Shown here piece by piece: positions 35,870 through 44,365 of a stretch of DNA of 64,000 nt. The notes under the pieces were generated by a model that was not told the origin of the DNA, ran no database searches, and saw only the letters and a program-made list of their open reading frames with translations. Within the stretch, counting starts at the first letter, position 1. Every line of letters begins with the position of its first letter. Origin of the DNA: Kineothrix sp. IPX-CK (lineage in GTDB: Bacteria; Bacillota; Clostridia; Lachnospirales; Lachnospiraceae); the NCBI RefSeq assembly GCF_039134705.1, contig NZ_CP146256.1, positions 1,860,001 through 1,924,000 on the forward strand, in the 5' to 3' direction. The position numbers were made by a program, and so were the translations under genes.

Positions 35870-36046
35870 ATGAATATGTCAATATACTACGATGGACTTA
35901 TAATACAGGTTATACCTGAACACGGGCATTATTGTCTGAAGAATGGTAACAGAGAACAACGTTGTGACACAGGAGAATTAAAAGAGGCTGTACTGGATTT
36001 TGCAGAAGTCCTTCTAAATGAACAGAAAAAGTTAAGCACTGTATAA
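35870..36046 (+). CDS. Small hypothetical protein
   Basis: 58 residues, ATG after AAAGGAGG. Beta strands (MSIYYDGLIIQVIPEHGHYC) then a helix (GELKEAVLDFAEVLLNEQ). Not recognised. Confidence 0.45.
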   Translation: MNMSIYYDGLIIQVIPEHGHYCLKNGNREQRCDTGELKEAVLDFAEVLLNEQKKLSTV

Positions 36047-36061
36047 AAGGAGAATAAAACT

Positions 36062-36163
36062 ATGAACACATTAGAGAATAAAGAAAACTGGATGGCGTTG
36101 CTAATAGCAATCTTAGGAAAGGATTTTAACGCTGACGAGGCGATCCGATTCATGAGATTGTAA
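36062..36163 (+). CDS. Tiny helical peptide
   Basis: 33 residues, ATG after AAAGGAG. Followed at once by the CATAGCA/TGCTATG hairpin (36166-36184). A real gene is supported only by spacing and ribosome site. Confidence 0.35.
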   Translation: MNTLENKENWMALLIAILGKDFNADEAIRFMRL

Positions 36164-36165
36164 TA

Positions 36166-36184
36166 CATAGCACCGGCTGCTATG
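36166..36184 (+). other. RNA hairpin, 7-bp perfect stem
   Basis: CATAGCA-CCGGC-TGCTATG lies between small genes and is followed by GC-richer sequence (GGTAGTCGCTGACC). No T-tract, so it is more likely a processing or stability element than a terminator. Confidence 0.4.
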
Positions 36185-36263
36185 AGTGGTAGTCGCTGAC
36201 CGCATATTATTAACGGATGAATAACAGAAGACTATATTATTAAACTTAAAGGAGATATAAAAT

Positions 36264-36551
36264 ATGAAAAATCTTATATTAGAAACTAATATTTGTATTG
36301 GTTACGGATATATGTGTTACTTGGAATTTGAATGCCCATGGAGCGTTAGTAATTTTATGGATAATTTCAATGTTTGGGGCGGAAGCACTAAAATATATAA
36401 GAATTATAGAATGTTTGAATTGTCGGAAGAAGTTATGACTTTTATACAATCACCGGCGTTCAAAGCCTTTTTGTCTAAATCAGACGTTAAACTTATAACT
36501 AATAACGATTTAGAATATAATGATGCTATAAGAAAGGTGTATGACCAGTAA
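36264..36551 (+). CDS. Small hypothetical protein
   Basis: 95 residues, ATG after AAAGGAG. Aromatic-rich N-terminus (IGYGYMCYLEFECPWSVSNFMDNF), helical end. No family. Confidence 0.48.
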   Translation: MKNLILETNICIGYGYMCYLEFECPWSVSNFMDNFNVWGGSTKIYKNYRMFELSEEVMTFIQSPAFKAFLSKSDVKLITNNDLEYNDAIRKVYDQ

Positions 36552-36585
36552 AATTCACAGTTTATAGGAGATAAGGAGGGATATA

Positions 36586-36903
36586 ATGATAAATTACAAA
36601 CCAAAGAACGAAGGTATGGAAATGTGGATGATATGTGCTGCAATTGGTAAAAACCATGAATTAATTGATCAAATGGAAAAGAAAGAAGATGGGTCTTATC
36701 CGATTATATTTTCTGTTGGAGGAATTGAATTGAATTTTTCACAAGTCGCGAAAAGAGTTGAAGAGGAAATTGGCGATCTGGTTACTAATAAAGCACAAAA
36801 ACTACTAGATGAAAAGTACGAAGATTTGATTGGAGAATTAATAGATATGCAAGAACGAATTAAGGATCAAAAAGAAAACCGATTTAAATATGATTGGGAA
36901 TAA
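36586..36903 (+). CDS. Small hypothetical protein
   Basis: 105 residues, ATG after AAGGAGG. A short beta region (GSYPIIFSVGGIELNF) between helices, acidic. Function unknown. Confidence 0.48.
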   Translation: MINYKPKNEGMEMWMICAAIGKNHELIDQMEKKEDGSYPIIFSVGGIELNFSQVAKRVEEEIGDLVTNKAQKLLDEKYEDLIGELIDMQERIKDQKENRFKYDWE

Positions 36904-37045
36904 AATGTACCTTTCCTGTGGCACAGAGTCGGATAATAATTAAATAGAGTTTAATGAATTACCGCATAGTGAAAACTTAATATTGATAGTTGGTGAGTTG
37001 AGTGGTATTCTATTCGTGAAGATTATTATAGTAGGGGGTAACAAA

Positions 37046-37519
37046 ATGAATATAAGGCTGGCAAATCACAAAGATATTGATGCGCTTATAAAGTTGAGAT
37101 TTGATTATTATACCTCTGAAAACTGGGAAGTTACAAAAGAAATGAGTGACTTATTTCATTCTCAATTATTGAAATACTACTCCAAGCATCTCAATATTGA
37201 TTTCTTTGCTGCCCTTGTAGAAAATGATAATGAAAATGTTGTATCGTGTGCTTTCTTGGCGATTTCTGAAATGCCCGCAAACTTGTCAGTACCAACCGGG
37301 AAAAAGGGAACGATTCTCAATGTGCTTACATATCCTGAATGTCGCAAAAGGGGCTATGCCACAAAAGCTATAAATTTATTGATAGAAGAAGCGCAAAGGC
37401 AGGACTTATCTCTTATAGAGCTAATGGCATCTGAATTAGGCATGCCACTGTATAGGAAACTGGGATTTCAAGAACCTAAATACTCAAGCTTTACAAGAAT
37501 GAAAATGGAATTGATTTAA
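37046..37519 (+). CDS. GNAT-family N-acetyltransferase
   Basis: 157 residues from ATG 37046 (site GTAGGGGG). MNIRLANHKDIDALIKLRFDYY is the usual GNAT opening; motif A is visible as ILNVLTYPECRKRGYATKAINLLIEEA (acetyl-CoA-binding R/Q-x-x-G-x-A/G: RKRGYA), and the end MPLYRKLGFQE is the typical strand 7. It transfers acetyl from acetyl-CoA to an amine; target not known. In a phage it could modify a host protein or detoxify a compound. Codon use resembles its neighbours. Confidence 0.85.
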   Translation: MNIRLANHKDIDALIKLRFDYYTSENWEVTKEMSDLFHSQLLKYYSKHLNIDFFAALVENDNENVVSCAFLAISEMPANLSVPTGKKGTILNVLTYPECRKRGYATKAINLLIEEAQRQDLSLIELMASELGMPLYRKLGFQEPKYSSFTRMKMELI

Positions 37520-37589
37520 CTTTTGCAATATGTTATAAATATTGCATTTACAAGTAAAAAAGTTAAACTTAATCAAAGGGGGTATCACT

Positions 37590-37802
37590 ATGGCATTTGA
37601 TAAAGATACTATTTTAAATCAGCTTAAAGATATTGGAGCAGAAGTTGTAGCTGTTGAAGAACTACACTGGTTAATAATAGAACGTAAGTATGTATATTGT
37701 TATACCAACGGATACTTCTTTACAATAGGCGAAAACAAGGGCAGAACCGCACAAGATTTTTTAAAAGAGATTGAAAGTGAAATCAGAACGAAAAATCAAT
37801 AA
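37590..37802 (+). CDS. Small hypothetical protein
   Basis: 70 residues from ATG 37590 (site AAAGGGGG). Short alpha/beta domain (GAEVVAVEELHWLIIERKYVYC). No family. Followed by a terminator. Confidence 0.48.
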   Translation: MAFDKDTILNQLKDIGAEVVAVEELHWLIIERKYVYCYTNGYFFTIGENKGRTAQDFLKEIESEIRTKNQ

Positions 37803-37816
37803 CTCTAGTCGTAGAT

Positions 37817-37848
37817 AAAGCAATCGGAGAATATAAACCGGTTGCTTT
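37817..37848 (+). terminator. Intrinsic terminator
   Basis: AAAGCAATCGG/CCGGTTGCTTT stem (one wobble pair), loop of 10 nt, T-rich end. Confidence 0.78.
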
Positions 37849-37885
37849 TAATTTTACCTCAACTCAAGAAAGGAAAAGACTTTTA

Positions 37886-38065
37886 ATGCAAAGTGAATTT
37901 AATAAAGGTGCTGCTTATGCCAGGGATTGCATTATTGCCGATATTATAGGATTACAGAATAAGATCATAGATCAGACAGATGGTGAACAGTATAAAACAC
38001 TACAATCGTTATTAATTAAAATAGAAGACTCATACGGAGAGATAATGAAGGATTTCGGAGGATGA
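37886..38065 (+). CDS. Small helical protein
   Basis: 59 residues, ATG after GAAAGG. Helical (YARDCIIADIIGLQNKIID). Function unknown. Confidence 0.45.
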   Translation: MQSEFNKGAAYARDCIIADIIGLQNKIIDQTDGEQYKTLQSLLIKIEDSYGEIMKDFGG

Positions 38066-38107
38066 AATACATGTTTCTTTCGTGAGCACTAAAGGAGGTT
38101 AATAAAA

Positions 38108-38368
38108 ATGGAACAAGAATATTTAGATAAACTGAATGAATGGTATGGAGATACCCTACAGAGATATGAGGTTTTAAAATTGACGGAAAATGATGCCCTG
38201 TTATTTGTTGCGTACAGAGAAAAGGTTGACAATAAACTAATATTTGAAATTGCGAGGGTCTTTATGATTGGAGATATTGTTCAAATAAGCATTGATGAGA
38301 CTGCTGATGATGGATTTAATATGAGTTCTGTAATTAGACTGATTAAGGGAGTAATCCGAGTGATTTAA
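38108..38368 (+). CDS. Small hypothetical protein
   Basis: 86 residues, ATG after AAAGGAGG. Helix then beta strands (NDALLFVAYREKVDNKLIFEIARVFM). Not recognised. Confidence 0.48.
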   Translation: MEQEYLDKLNEWYGDTLQRYEVLKLTENDALLFVAYREKVDNKLIFEIARVFMIGDIVQISIDETADDGFNMSSVIRLIKGVIRVI

Positions 38369-38464
38369 AAGTAAACATTGTCGTAAGCCTAATAGTTAGA
38401 TATAATAATATTAAACTATTATGAAAAAAGTATTGGTCTGAAATACTGAGAGAAACGGGGATAA

Positions 38465-39388
38465 ATGGCTATGAAGAAGTGTTTAGTTTGGGGAGCTGGT
38501 AATGAATACAATTTGGCTTGTAACCAACTGCTTTTTGAAGAATTAAAAAACAACCTATCGGTAGAAGCAATAATATCTAAAGATAAATATGCGAAGTATA
38601 TTGATGGTAAATTATTAATCGATAAGCGTGATATTTGTAATTATGACTATGATTATATAATTATATTCAATCTATCAAGATATCTGGACATAAAAAAGGA
38701 GGCAATAGAAGTAGGTGTTCCTGAAAACAAAATAATAAATGGAAAAGTATTTAATATTCCTTACTTTGACTTCAAAAGATATTGTTCCCTTGTTGAGAAT
38801 CCGGTAACAATAATATCAGATGACTGTTGGGGTGGTACAGTATATAACTATCTGTCGTTGAAGTTTAACTCACCTTTCATTAATTTTTTTACTTCTTCTA
38901 TAGACTATATAAAGCTGTTAGAAAACTTAGACTATTATTTAAAACAAGAACTGATATTAGAAGAGGAGTGTGACATATATTCTTGTTCTCCATCTAGGGG
39001 TTCGTTGGGGTTTGGTGATAATAAGATTATTTTTAACTTTAATCACCATTCTTCTTTTAATGAGGCAAAGATTGACTGGGATAAAAGAAAAGTAAGAATT
39101 CATAATAATAACCTATTTATAAAATTGACACTTAAAAACAATAACGATGATTTGTTAAAACGATTCGATAATTTAGGATATAGAAATAAAGTGTGTTTTG
39201 TCCCAAAGCCATTGTCTTACAATTCAACAGTTTACCTTCCGCGATATTACTGGGAAAATCTCCATAACTGTAGAGTAAATGAAATTGGTAATCTGGCTCA
39301 ATATGTCAGGAGTATGAATAGTTTTACCAAGTCAATTGATATTTTGAGTATGTTGTGTGGGGAAGATAATTTTATAAGAGAAATTTAA
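38465..39388 (+). CDS. DUF1919-like (exopolysaccharide-linked) protein
   Basis: 307 residues. The first 95 read as a Rossmann-type nucleotide-sugar epimerase fragment (CLVWGAGNEYNLACNQL), and the region from about 115 (VTIISDDCWGGTVYNYLSLKFNSPFINFFTS) is the pattern of DUF1919 proteins found in polysaccharide clusters. A cell-surface sugar role would fit lysogenic conversion of the host envelope. It stands alone among phage genes, a sign of an acquired moron, though its AT content matches the phage. The ribosome site is weak (GAGAAACGGGG), so the start could be 38465 or 38471. Confidence 0.62.
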   Translation: MAMKKCLVWGAGNEYNLACNQLLFEELKNNLSVEAIISKDKYAKYIDGKLLIDKRDICNYDYDYIIIFNLSRYLDIKKEAIEVGVPENKIINGKVFNIPYFDFKRYCSLVENPVTIISDDCWGGTVYNYLSLKFNSPFINFFTSSIDYIKLLENLDYYLKQELILEEECDIYSCSPSRGSLGFGDNKIIFNFNHHSSFNEAKIDWDKRKVRIHNNNLFIKLTLKNNNDDLLKRFDNLGYRNKVCFVPKPLSYNSTVYLPRYYWENLHNCRVNEIGNLAQYVRSMNSFTKSIDILSMLCGEDNFIREI

Positions 39389-39434
39389 ATAAGAATAATT
39401 AAAGACCTACAAAGTAGGCAGAAAGAGGTATAAA

Positions 39435-39704
39435 ATGGGAGTTGGAGAATTTTGGGCAGCAATAATTATTATTGGAATCACTTATATTATTTGTAAAGCC
39501 CCTAGCTGGGAAGCCCACAATAGAACGTCACCGAAAGGAAAGTGTACAGATTGGGGTCAGATGAATATGGATCGGACAAATGGAATGTCACAGAGAGAGA
39601 TAGACATGAAGTTCAACCGGGGCGGTTATGATGTTAAGGCAGACAAATTCGGATGTCCTGACAAAAGTGGAGACACAACCAATTGGAAGTATGGTGGAAA
39701 ATAG
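39435..39704 (+). CDS. Small membrane-anchored protein
   Basis: 89 residues: one N-terminal hydrophobic helix (FWAAIIIIGITYIIC) and a polar, Gly/Asp-rich outside or inside tail ending in WKYGGK. ATG after AGAGG. Role unknown. Confidence 0.5.
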   Translation: MGVGEFWAAIIIIGITYIICKAPSWEAHNRTSPKGKCTDWGQMNMDRTNGMSQREIDMKFNRGGYDVKADKFGCPDKSGDTTNWKYGGK

Positions 39705-39723
39705 AATATGAGATATAGAAATG

Positions 39724-39758
39724 AAAAAAGTTACTGGATAAATTCTAGTGGCTTTTTT
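39724..39758 (+). terminator. Intrinsic terminator
   Basis: AAAAAGTTACT/AGTGGCTTTTT stem (two wobble pairs) followed by a T-run. Confidence 0.68.
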
Positions 39759-39790
39759 CATTGGGAAAAAGTATAATAGAGGAGAAGTAA

Positions 39791-39940
39791 ATGAATAAAG
39801 ATTACAAAATATTATCAAGTTTTCAATGCTGTGGAAATAACTTGCTTGTGATAATGATGACCAACGCTGCGTGTACTATGAGCGTTGGAGAATATAATAG
39901 AATGGTTATGTCCGAAAAGAAGTATTTACAGAGAATATAA
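39791..39940 (+). CDS. Small hypothetical protein
   Basis: 49 residues, ATG after GAGGAG. Beta-rich with CC pair (FQCCGNNLLVIMMTNAAC). Not recognised. Confidence 0.42.
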   Translation: MNKDYKILSSFQCCGNNLLVIMMTNAACTMSVGEYNRMVMSEKKYLQRI

Positions 39941-39979
39941 AACAAATTAGTGATAATTGTGATAAAGAAAGGAGAATAT

Positions 39980-40858
39980 ATGAAGTCAAAGGTTCTTACC
40001 CTAAGAATTGCAATAATTATTTCAGTCCTTTCGCTATTAGCATCAATTATAATTTATTTTAGCAATTGTGAAAGTAATATTTTATCCTTTGTGTTTACTA
40101 TAACAAGCGGTATATTTTCAGGTACAATAGTCTCGGTATTTATTTATATTGCAGAATATTCTACCGAGAGAAGAAGCTCTTTGGAGAATTACTACATAAT
40201 ATCTAATAGTTTTTTAAATAACTTTCTTAAAATTAAGTACTTAGAAGAAAGAGATGAATACTATATTTTAGCCGATTATGAAAAATATATAGTTTTCAAA
40301 GATTGTAAATATCTTGGCGACATTTCTGATAAATATATAAATGCTGTAAAATTTTATAAATTAGAAAATGTTTTAGAAGATAAGGCAGCTAGTGAATTAG
40401 ATCAAAAATTAATTGATTTAAAAAATAAAGTTGAAATAGTTATCGATAAGTATTTAGAGTTTGATATTGTAAAATATGGGGATAACGAATTTGCATATGG
40501 TTTAATATATTTCTTCTTTAGACAAAAAAGGAAACGTGAACTATATAAAAAGATTCATTCCCCACAGAAAGATATGCTCAGAAAAATAAAAGATACTAAT
40601 TTTCATTTTAGGGAATACAAAAATGCGAAAAATGGTAATCTTCATGTTATGCTTGATTATATTTTTAAATTACAGTCAAATATATTTTCAGTTGAGTCAA
40701 ATGAACAAAATAATTATGATATTATATCTAATACTTTTTGTGAAGAAATATATGAAGAACTTGAGAAATTTAGAGCAAAAATTTATGGACAAGAACCAAT
40801 TGAAAGAGAGAAGTTTATTGTGGAGGCAATATATAGAAACGAAAGCGCATTGGAATAA
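39980..40858 (+). CDS. Two-helix membrane protein with a large cytosolic domain
   Basis: 292 residues from ATG 39980 (site AAAGGAG). Two transmembrane helices (about residues 8-28 and 35-60: IIISVLSLLASIIIYF; VFTITSGIFSGTIVSVFIYIAEY) are followed by about 230 residues of charged, helical cytosolic sequence. This build is seen in anti-phage or superinfection-exclusion effectors, but I see no catalytic motif. It could be a lysogenic conversion gene. Confidence 0.5.
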   Translation: MKSKVLTLRIAIIISVLSLLASIIIYFSNCESNILSFVFTITSGIFSGTIVSVFIYIAEYSTERRSSLENYYIISNSFLNNFLKIKYLEERDEYYILADYEKYIVFKDCKYLGDISDKYINAVKFYKLENVLEDKAASELDQKLIDLKNKVEIVIDKYLEFDIVKYGDNEFAYGLIYFFFRQKRKRELYKKIHSPQKDMLRKIKDTNFHFREYKNAKNGNLHVMLDYIFKLQSNIFSVESNEQNNYDIISNTFCEEIYEELEKFRAKIYGQEPIEREKFIVEAIYRNESALE

Positions 40859-40959
40859 AGTTGGGATATATTTTTTGACAGCATAGAAGTAAATACAAAA
40901 TTGAGAATTAGTAGATCAATACAATTGAAAGGATTATTTCATAAGAGATGGGAGGAAAA

Positions 40960-41292
40960 ATGGATAAAAAGGATTTTCATGTAGGTCAAACAGTATACTT
41001 AAAAGTCCTGCCGGGAAGTAATGTCGCGAGATATATAGATAAAACCAAACCAGATGAATGGATTAAAGAACGGGTTGTAATAAAAATTGGAAGTAAATTT
41101 ATAACTGTGGCGATTGATAATGAAAATAGAGGCGGGGAAGAAAAATTTAATATTCTAAGTATTTCTACTCATCGTCATGATGTTGAGCAAAATTATAAAC
41201 TCTATTTAACCAAGGAATTAATTTTAGAAGATCAAGAGTGCGAGAATTTGTATCGTAAAATAAAAAATGCATTCTCTGATTGGGGGGAATGA
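40960..41292 (+). CDS. Small beta-barrel-like protein
   Basis: 110 residues from ATG 40960 (site GGGAGG). MDKKDFHVGQTVYLKVLPGSN... opens like an SH3-type small barrel. The same VGQTVYL/HGDRVYH style recurs in the next gene. Function unknown. Confidence 0.48.
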   Translation: MDKKDFHVGQTVYLKVLPGSNVARYIDKTKPDEWIKERVVIKIGSKFITVAIDNENRGGEEKFNILSISTHRHDVEQNYKLYLTKELILEDQECENLYRKIKNAFSDWGE

Positions 41293-41379
41293 AGGGAAAT
41301 ATTCATTGGATCAACTCAGAAGTATTATTAAAGCGTTGGAGTTAAAATGATTGTTTCAAGAAGAGAAAGGTTTGATATT

Positions 41380-41760
41380 ATGGACGATAAATTTAAGCAT
41401 GGAGATAGAGTTTATCATAGAAATTTAAAACAGTACGGATTCTTTATAGGATATGCATGGGAATTAGATAGTGAATGTGATGTAGATTTTGAAACAAAAG
41501 ATGGAGAAATGGAACAGAAACATGTTAGTGTGAATTGGTTAGAATTGGTTCCAAAAACATATAGTAAAAAAATTATGGAAGCTATTAGGCAGCGTAGAGG
41601 ATTAGAGCCTGATGATGGTTCAAAAGATGACGAGATTATGAATATGACAAAGCAAGATGTGTTTAATGAATATTGTATATGGGAAGGATTACTTGGCGGT
41701 TATGGATATAATTTACTGAATGTTGTGGAAGAAATTTATGATATAAATCTGCAACAGTAA
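41380..41760 (+). CDS. Small protein with SH3-like start
   Basis: 126 residues from ATG 41380 (site GAAAGG); the longer frame from 41347 is less well supported. KFKHGDRVYHRNLKQYGFFIGYAWELDSECDVDFE reads as a small barrel; the rest is helical. Similar in style to the 40960 gene. Confidence 0.48.
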   Translation: MDDKFKHGDRVYHRNLKQYGFFIGYAWELDSECDVDFETKDGEMEQKHVSVNWLELVPKTYSKKIMEAIRQRRGLEPDDGSKDDEIMNMTKQDVFNEYCIWEGLLGGYGYNLLNVVEEIYDINLQQ

Positions 41761-41807
41761 ATCAGTTGAATTAATAGTTTAATAGTTAGCTATGAAGAGG
41801 TAATAAA

Positions 41808-42323
41808 ATGAATTTAAGTCAATTTATCTATTCGATAAAAGGAGAATATCTACTTTATTTGTATGAAAATTATAAGAGTATTTTTCCGGGCTGCTGTCAT
41901 GAAGCATCGAATTTATTGTGCGGTTATTTGAATTATTATTTTGATGAATCATTTAAACATAAATTCGTTAGTGATGTGCCGCGTCCACATAGCTATATAT
42001 CTAACGAAAACGGTATCATTATAGATTTTACGTCTTGGCAATACATGAATTATTATTATGGAAATTTAAACAATGAAGATGCGCAGAGGTTATTAGAGAA
42101 AGCAGAAAGGTGTCAATGTTTTCCCATTGTGACAAATGGAAGTATTTATATTAGCAATTATATTAGCGAGAAAAAATTAATGAGTCTTTGTAATGTAAAA
42201 GACGTTGAGTGCTTCTGTACGGACGAAATTGATAAATATCCACCAGAATTATTTATGCAATATTGTACTAAAGATAGAGCAAAAAGCATACAGAAAGAAT
42301 TACATAAAAACAATATATTATGA
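41808..42323 (+). CDS. Predicted papain-like cysteine hydrolase
   Basis: 171 residues. A Cys-His-Asp arrangement is visible: Cys29/30 in PGCCHEASNLLCGYL, His61 in RPHSYI, Asp73 in IIIDFTSWQY. That order and spacing match transglutaminase/papain-like folds, in which Cys attacks an amide or thioester. ATG after GAGG. Such proteins in phages can process peptides or act on host proteins. Family not identified. Confidence 0.5.
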   Translation: MNLSQFIYSIKGEYLLYLYENYKSIFPGCCHEASNLLCGYLNYYFDESFKHKFVSDVPRPHSYISNENGIIIDFTSWQYMNYYYGNLNNEDAQRLLEKAERCQCFPIVTNGSIYISNYISEKKLMSLCNVKDVECFCTDEIDKYPPELFMQYCTKDRAKSIQKELHKNNIL

Positions 42324-42361
42324 TGAAATTTGAGTTTACTTTGAAAGGAGTATTAAAATTT

Positions 42362-42556
42362 ATGGGAAGATATATGCAAAATGAATTTCTTGATATATCA
42401 GTTGGCGCTATCGTTGATGAAGAACTTTTAAAATATAAGGATATTCTGAAAGAAGAAATATCAAAACACTACGATAATCCATATTGTTCAAGCACAGATA
42501 TTGGTAAAGTAATTTATAAGCAAGAGATAATGGATATTATAGATAGAATCAGATAA
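42362..42556 (+). CDS. Small hypothetical protein
   Basis: 64 residues from ATG 42362; GAAAGGAG lies 13 nt upstream, a little far. A longer frame from 42320 overlaps the previous stop (ATGATG). Helical, acidic. Not recognised. Confidence 0.42.
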   Translation: MGRYMQNEFLDISVGAIVDEELLKYKDILKEEISKHYDNPYCSSTDIGKVIYKQEIMDIIDRIR

Positions 42557-42593
42557 GTATTAGATCAAGGAACAGAAGAAATGAGGTTCTTAT

Positions 42594-42743
42594 ATGAATA
42601 GATTGACAGATCGGTGTTTTAGGTTAGGATTTGATGACAGTAATAAGCTGCCAAGTTATGAAGTGATTTATGATAAATTAAGAGAATTTGAAAATAAAGA
42701 AGAAGATAAAGATTCTTCTGCTAAAAATGTTAATGAAATCTAA
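42594..42743 (+). CDS. Small hypothetical protein
   Basis: 49 residues, ATG after GAGG. MNRLTDRCFRLGFDDSNKLP, charged end. Ends the rightward unit just before a bidirectional terminator. Confidence 0.42.
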   Translation: MNRLTDRCFRLGFDDSNKLPSYEVIYDKLREFENKEEDKDSSAKNVNEI

Positions 42744-42754
42744 GATTCATTATG

Positions 42755-42784
42755 AAAAGGACTGAGAAATCAGTCCTTTTTTGC
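42755..42784. terminator. Bidirectional intrinsic terminator
   Basis: AAAAGGACTG/CAGTCCTTTT stem with a 6-nt loop and T/A tracts on both sides. It ends the rightward small-gene unit and the leftward XRE repressor gene. Confidence 0.88.
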
Positions 42785-43021
42785 GCGGTGAAAAGTAGGG
42801 TCGTCGGTACGTCCTACAAGATAATCGATAGAAACTTGAAAATAATCAGCCAACCTTATTACTATATCCAAACTTGGTTTTTTTTGTTCATTTTCATAAT
42901 TACTAATTGATGCCCTTGTAATTCCAATATCATTACCCAACTGTTCCATAGTAAGTCCCCTTTTTGTTCTAAGTTCTTTTAATCTTAAAGCAAAAGATGG
43001 AGGAAAAAAGAAAAAAAACAT
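42770..43021 (-). CDS. XRE-family repressor (CI-like)
   Basis: 83 residues from ATG 43021 (site AAGGGGTG). RLKELRTKRGLTMEQLGNDIGITRASISNYENEQKKPSLDIVIRLADYFQVSIDYLVG is a classic HTH_XRE domain; the first residues are an odd run of Phe (MFFFFFPPSF). It is divergent from the Cro-like gene and separated from it by two near-identical operators. It is the likely maintenance repressor of this second switch. Confidence 0.87.
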   Translation of the reverse strand: MFFFFFPPSFALRLKELRTKRGLTMEQLGNDIGITRASISNYENEQKKPSLDIVIRLADYFQVSIDYLVGRTDDPTFHRAKKD

Positions 43022-43032
43022 ATAATCACCCC

Positions 43033-43078
43033 TTGACATAAGTATTCAAATAGAATACAATGTATTCAGATGGAATAC
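43033..43078 (+). promoter_or_regulatory. Cro-side promoter with two operator copies
   Basis: TTGACA (43033-43038), 17-nt spacer, TACAAT (43056-43061). Two 17-bp dyads of the form GTATTCnnATnGAATAC lie at 43042-43058 and 43062-43078, 20 bp apart centre to centre, so they face the same side of the helix. Operator 1 covers the spacer and -10 box, which would block the promoter when bound. Confidence 0.88.
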
Positions 43079-43112
43079 AAACGAGATACACAAAACTGGA
43101 AGGGAGAAGACA

Positions 43113-43298
43113 ATGAGCCAGTTAAAAAAACTTCGTTTGCAACATCGATGGACACAACAATATATAGCAGATACGATTGGTATTACCAAAGCAGCTTATT
43201 CTAATATTGAAAATGGTAATAGAAGTCCATCATTAAAAGTAGCCATACATTTACAAAATTTGTTTGGTTTACAAATTGAAAAACTATTGGAAAAGTAA
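43113..43298 (+). CDS. Cro-like XRE regulator
   Basis: 61 residues: LKKLRLQHRWTQQYIADTIGITKAAYSNIENGNRSPSLKVAIHLQNLFGLQIEKLL, a complete HTH_XRE domain. ATG after GGGAGAAG. It is divergent from the CI-like gene and likely reads the same operators. Confidence 0.85.
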   Translation: MSQLKKLRLQHRWTQQYIADTIGITKAAYSNIENGNRSPSLKVAIHLQNLFGLQIEKLLEK

Positions 43299-43530
43299 TA
43301 GCGGTTTCACTCCGACCAAAGAACGAAAACCGCCACACACAACTTGGAACTAAGTCCTAAGTCGATTATATTCTATCGTATTTCTATGACTATTTCAAGT
43401 CAATCTTTCCAATAAAGTGCACATTGACAACTTAATCCATCCACAAACGGAGAATATGAAAGAGTAACCGTAAGCGGAATACCGTGAGTCCGCTGTGTAA
43501 GTGTGTAACGGATAAACAGAAAGGAATGAA

Positions 43531-44283
43531 ATGATTATGATAAAAACAGAAGTAAAAGAGATACCCTTTAATGGTAATACCTTATTAGGTGTAAAAGATG
43601 CAAGCGGGCAAATATGGCTTGGAGTTAGAAAGGCGTGTAGGGATATAGGACTAACAGACGCACAAGCAAGAGCAGAGGTTTTAAAAATGCAAGAGTCATT
43701 ATTGCTTAAAGATAATTGCAAGAAGCTGAGTCTTAAATTTGAGACTCAGTTCAGAGAAACGCTTGTAATCGCGGAAAGATTTGTACCTATGTGGTTAGCA
43801 CAAATCAATCTTACTCCATCGATGCAGAAGAAAAATCCAGAAGCTGTACAAAAGTTATTACAATACCAGTTAGAAGCGTCTGACGCACTCCATAAAGCAT
43901 TTTATGAGACAGAAGTACAGAAATCCACATTCAATACTAGAATGGGCTTAGAAGGTCATATTGAGGTTATGCAAGTACAGATCAATAACATGGAAAACAT
44001 ATTAGAAACACAGTCAGAAAAGCTTGATAAAGTGGTTGAAAATATGACACTTTCTACCAGACAACAACAGAAGCTTTATAAGGCAGCTAAAGACAGAATT
44101 AATTATCTGTTAGGCGGTGCTCATAGTAGAGAGTATAAAACTAATGCTAAAAGCTACTTTATAAACCTTTGGAACGGTTTAAAATCTCAATTTGAGTGTG
44201 GCAGCTCATATAAGGATTTAAATCCCATATATTATAATGAAGCATTTGACTTTATTTCTGAATGGGAATATACAGAAGTATAA
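43531..44283 (+). CDS. Phage antirepressor (P22_AR_N + ORF6C)
   Basis: 250 residues. The N-terminal half (VKEIPFNGNTLLGVKDASGQIWLGVRKACRDIGLTDAQARAEV) is the P22 antirepressor N-terminal domain; after a coiled coil the end (LYKAAKDRINYLLGG...YFINLWNGLKSQFECGSSYKDL) matches ORF6C. ATG 43531 after GAAAGG. It lies just downstream of the Cro-like gene and would counter the repressor. Confidence 0.85.
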   Translation: MIMIKTEVKEIPFNGNTLLGVKDASGQIWLGVRKACRDIGLTDAQARAEVLKMQESLLLKDNCKKLSLKFETQFRETLVIAERFVPMWLAQINLTPSMQKKNPEAVQKLLQYQLEASDALHKAFYETEVQKSTFNTRMGLEGHIEVMQVQINNMENILETQSEKLDKVVENMTLSTRQQQKLYKAAKDRINYLLGGAHSREYKTNAKSYFINLWNGLKSQFECGSSYKDLNPIYYNEAFDFISEWEYTEV

Positions 44284-44365
44284 CATATAACATAATTTAC
44301 GCTTTACATACGGCTTGGGACTGTAAAATGTCACAAGCCGATTTATTATAGAAAGGACTTATAAA

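Noticed and set aside
40623..40886. 87-residue frame overlapping the two-helix membrane gene
   Set aside because: It lies in another frame of a well-supported gene and has no ribosome site.
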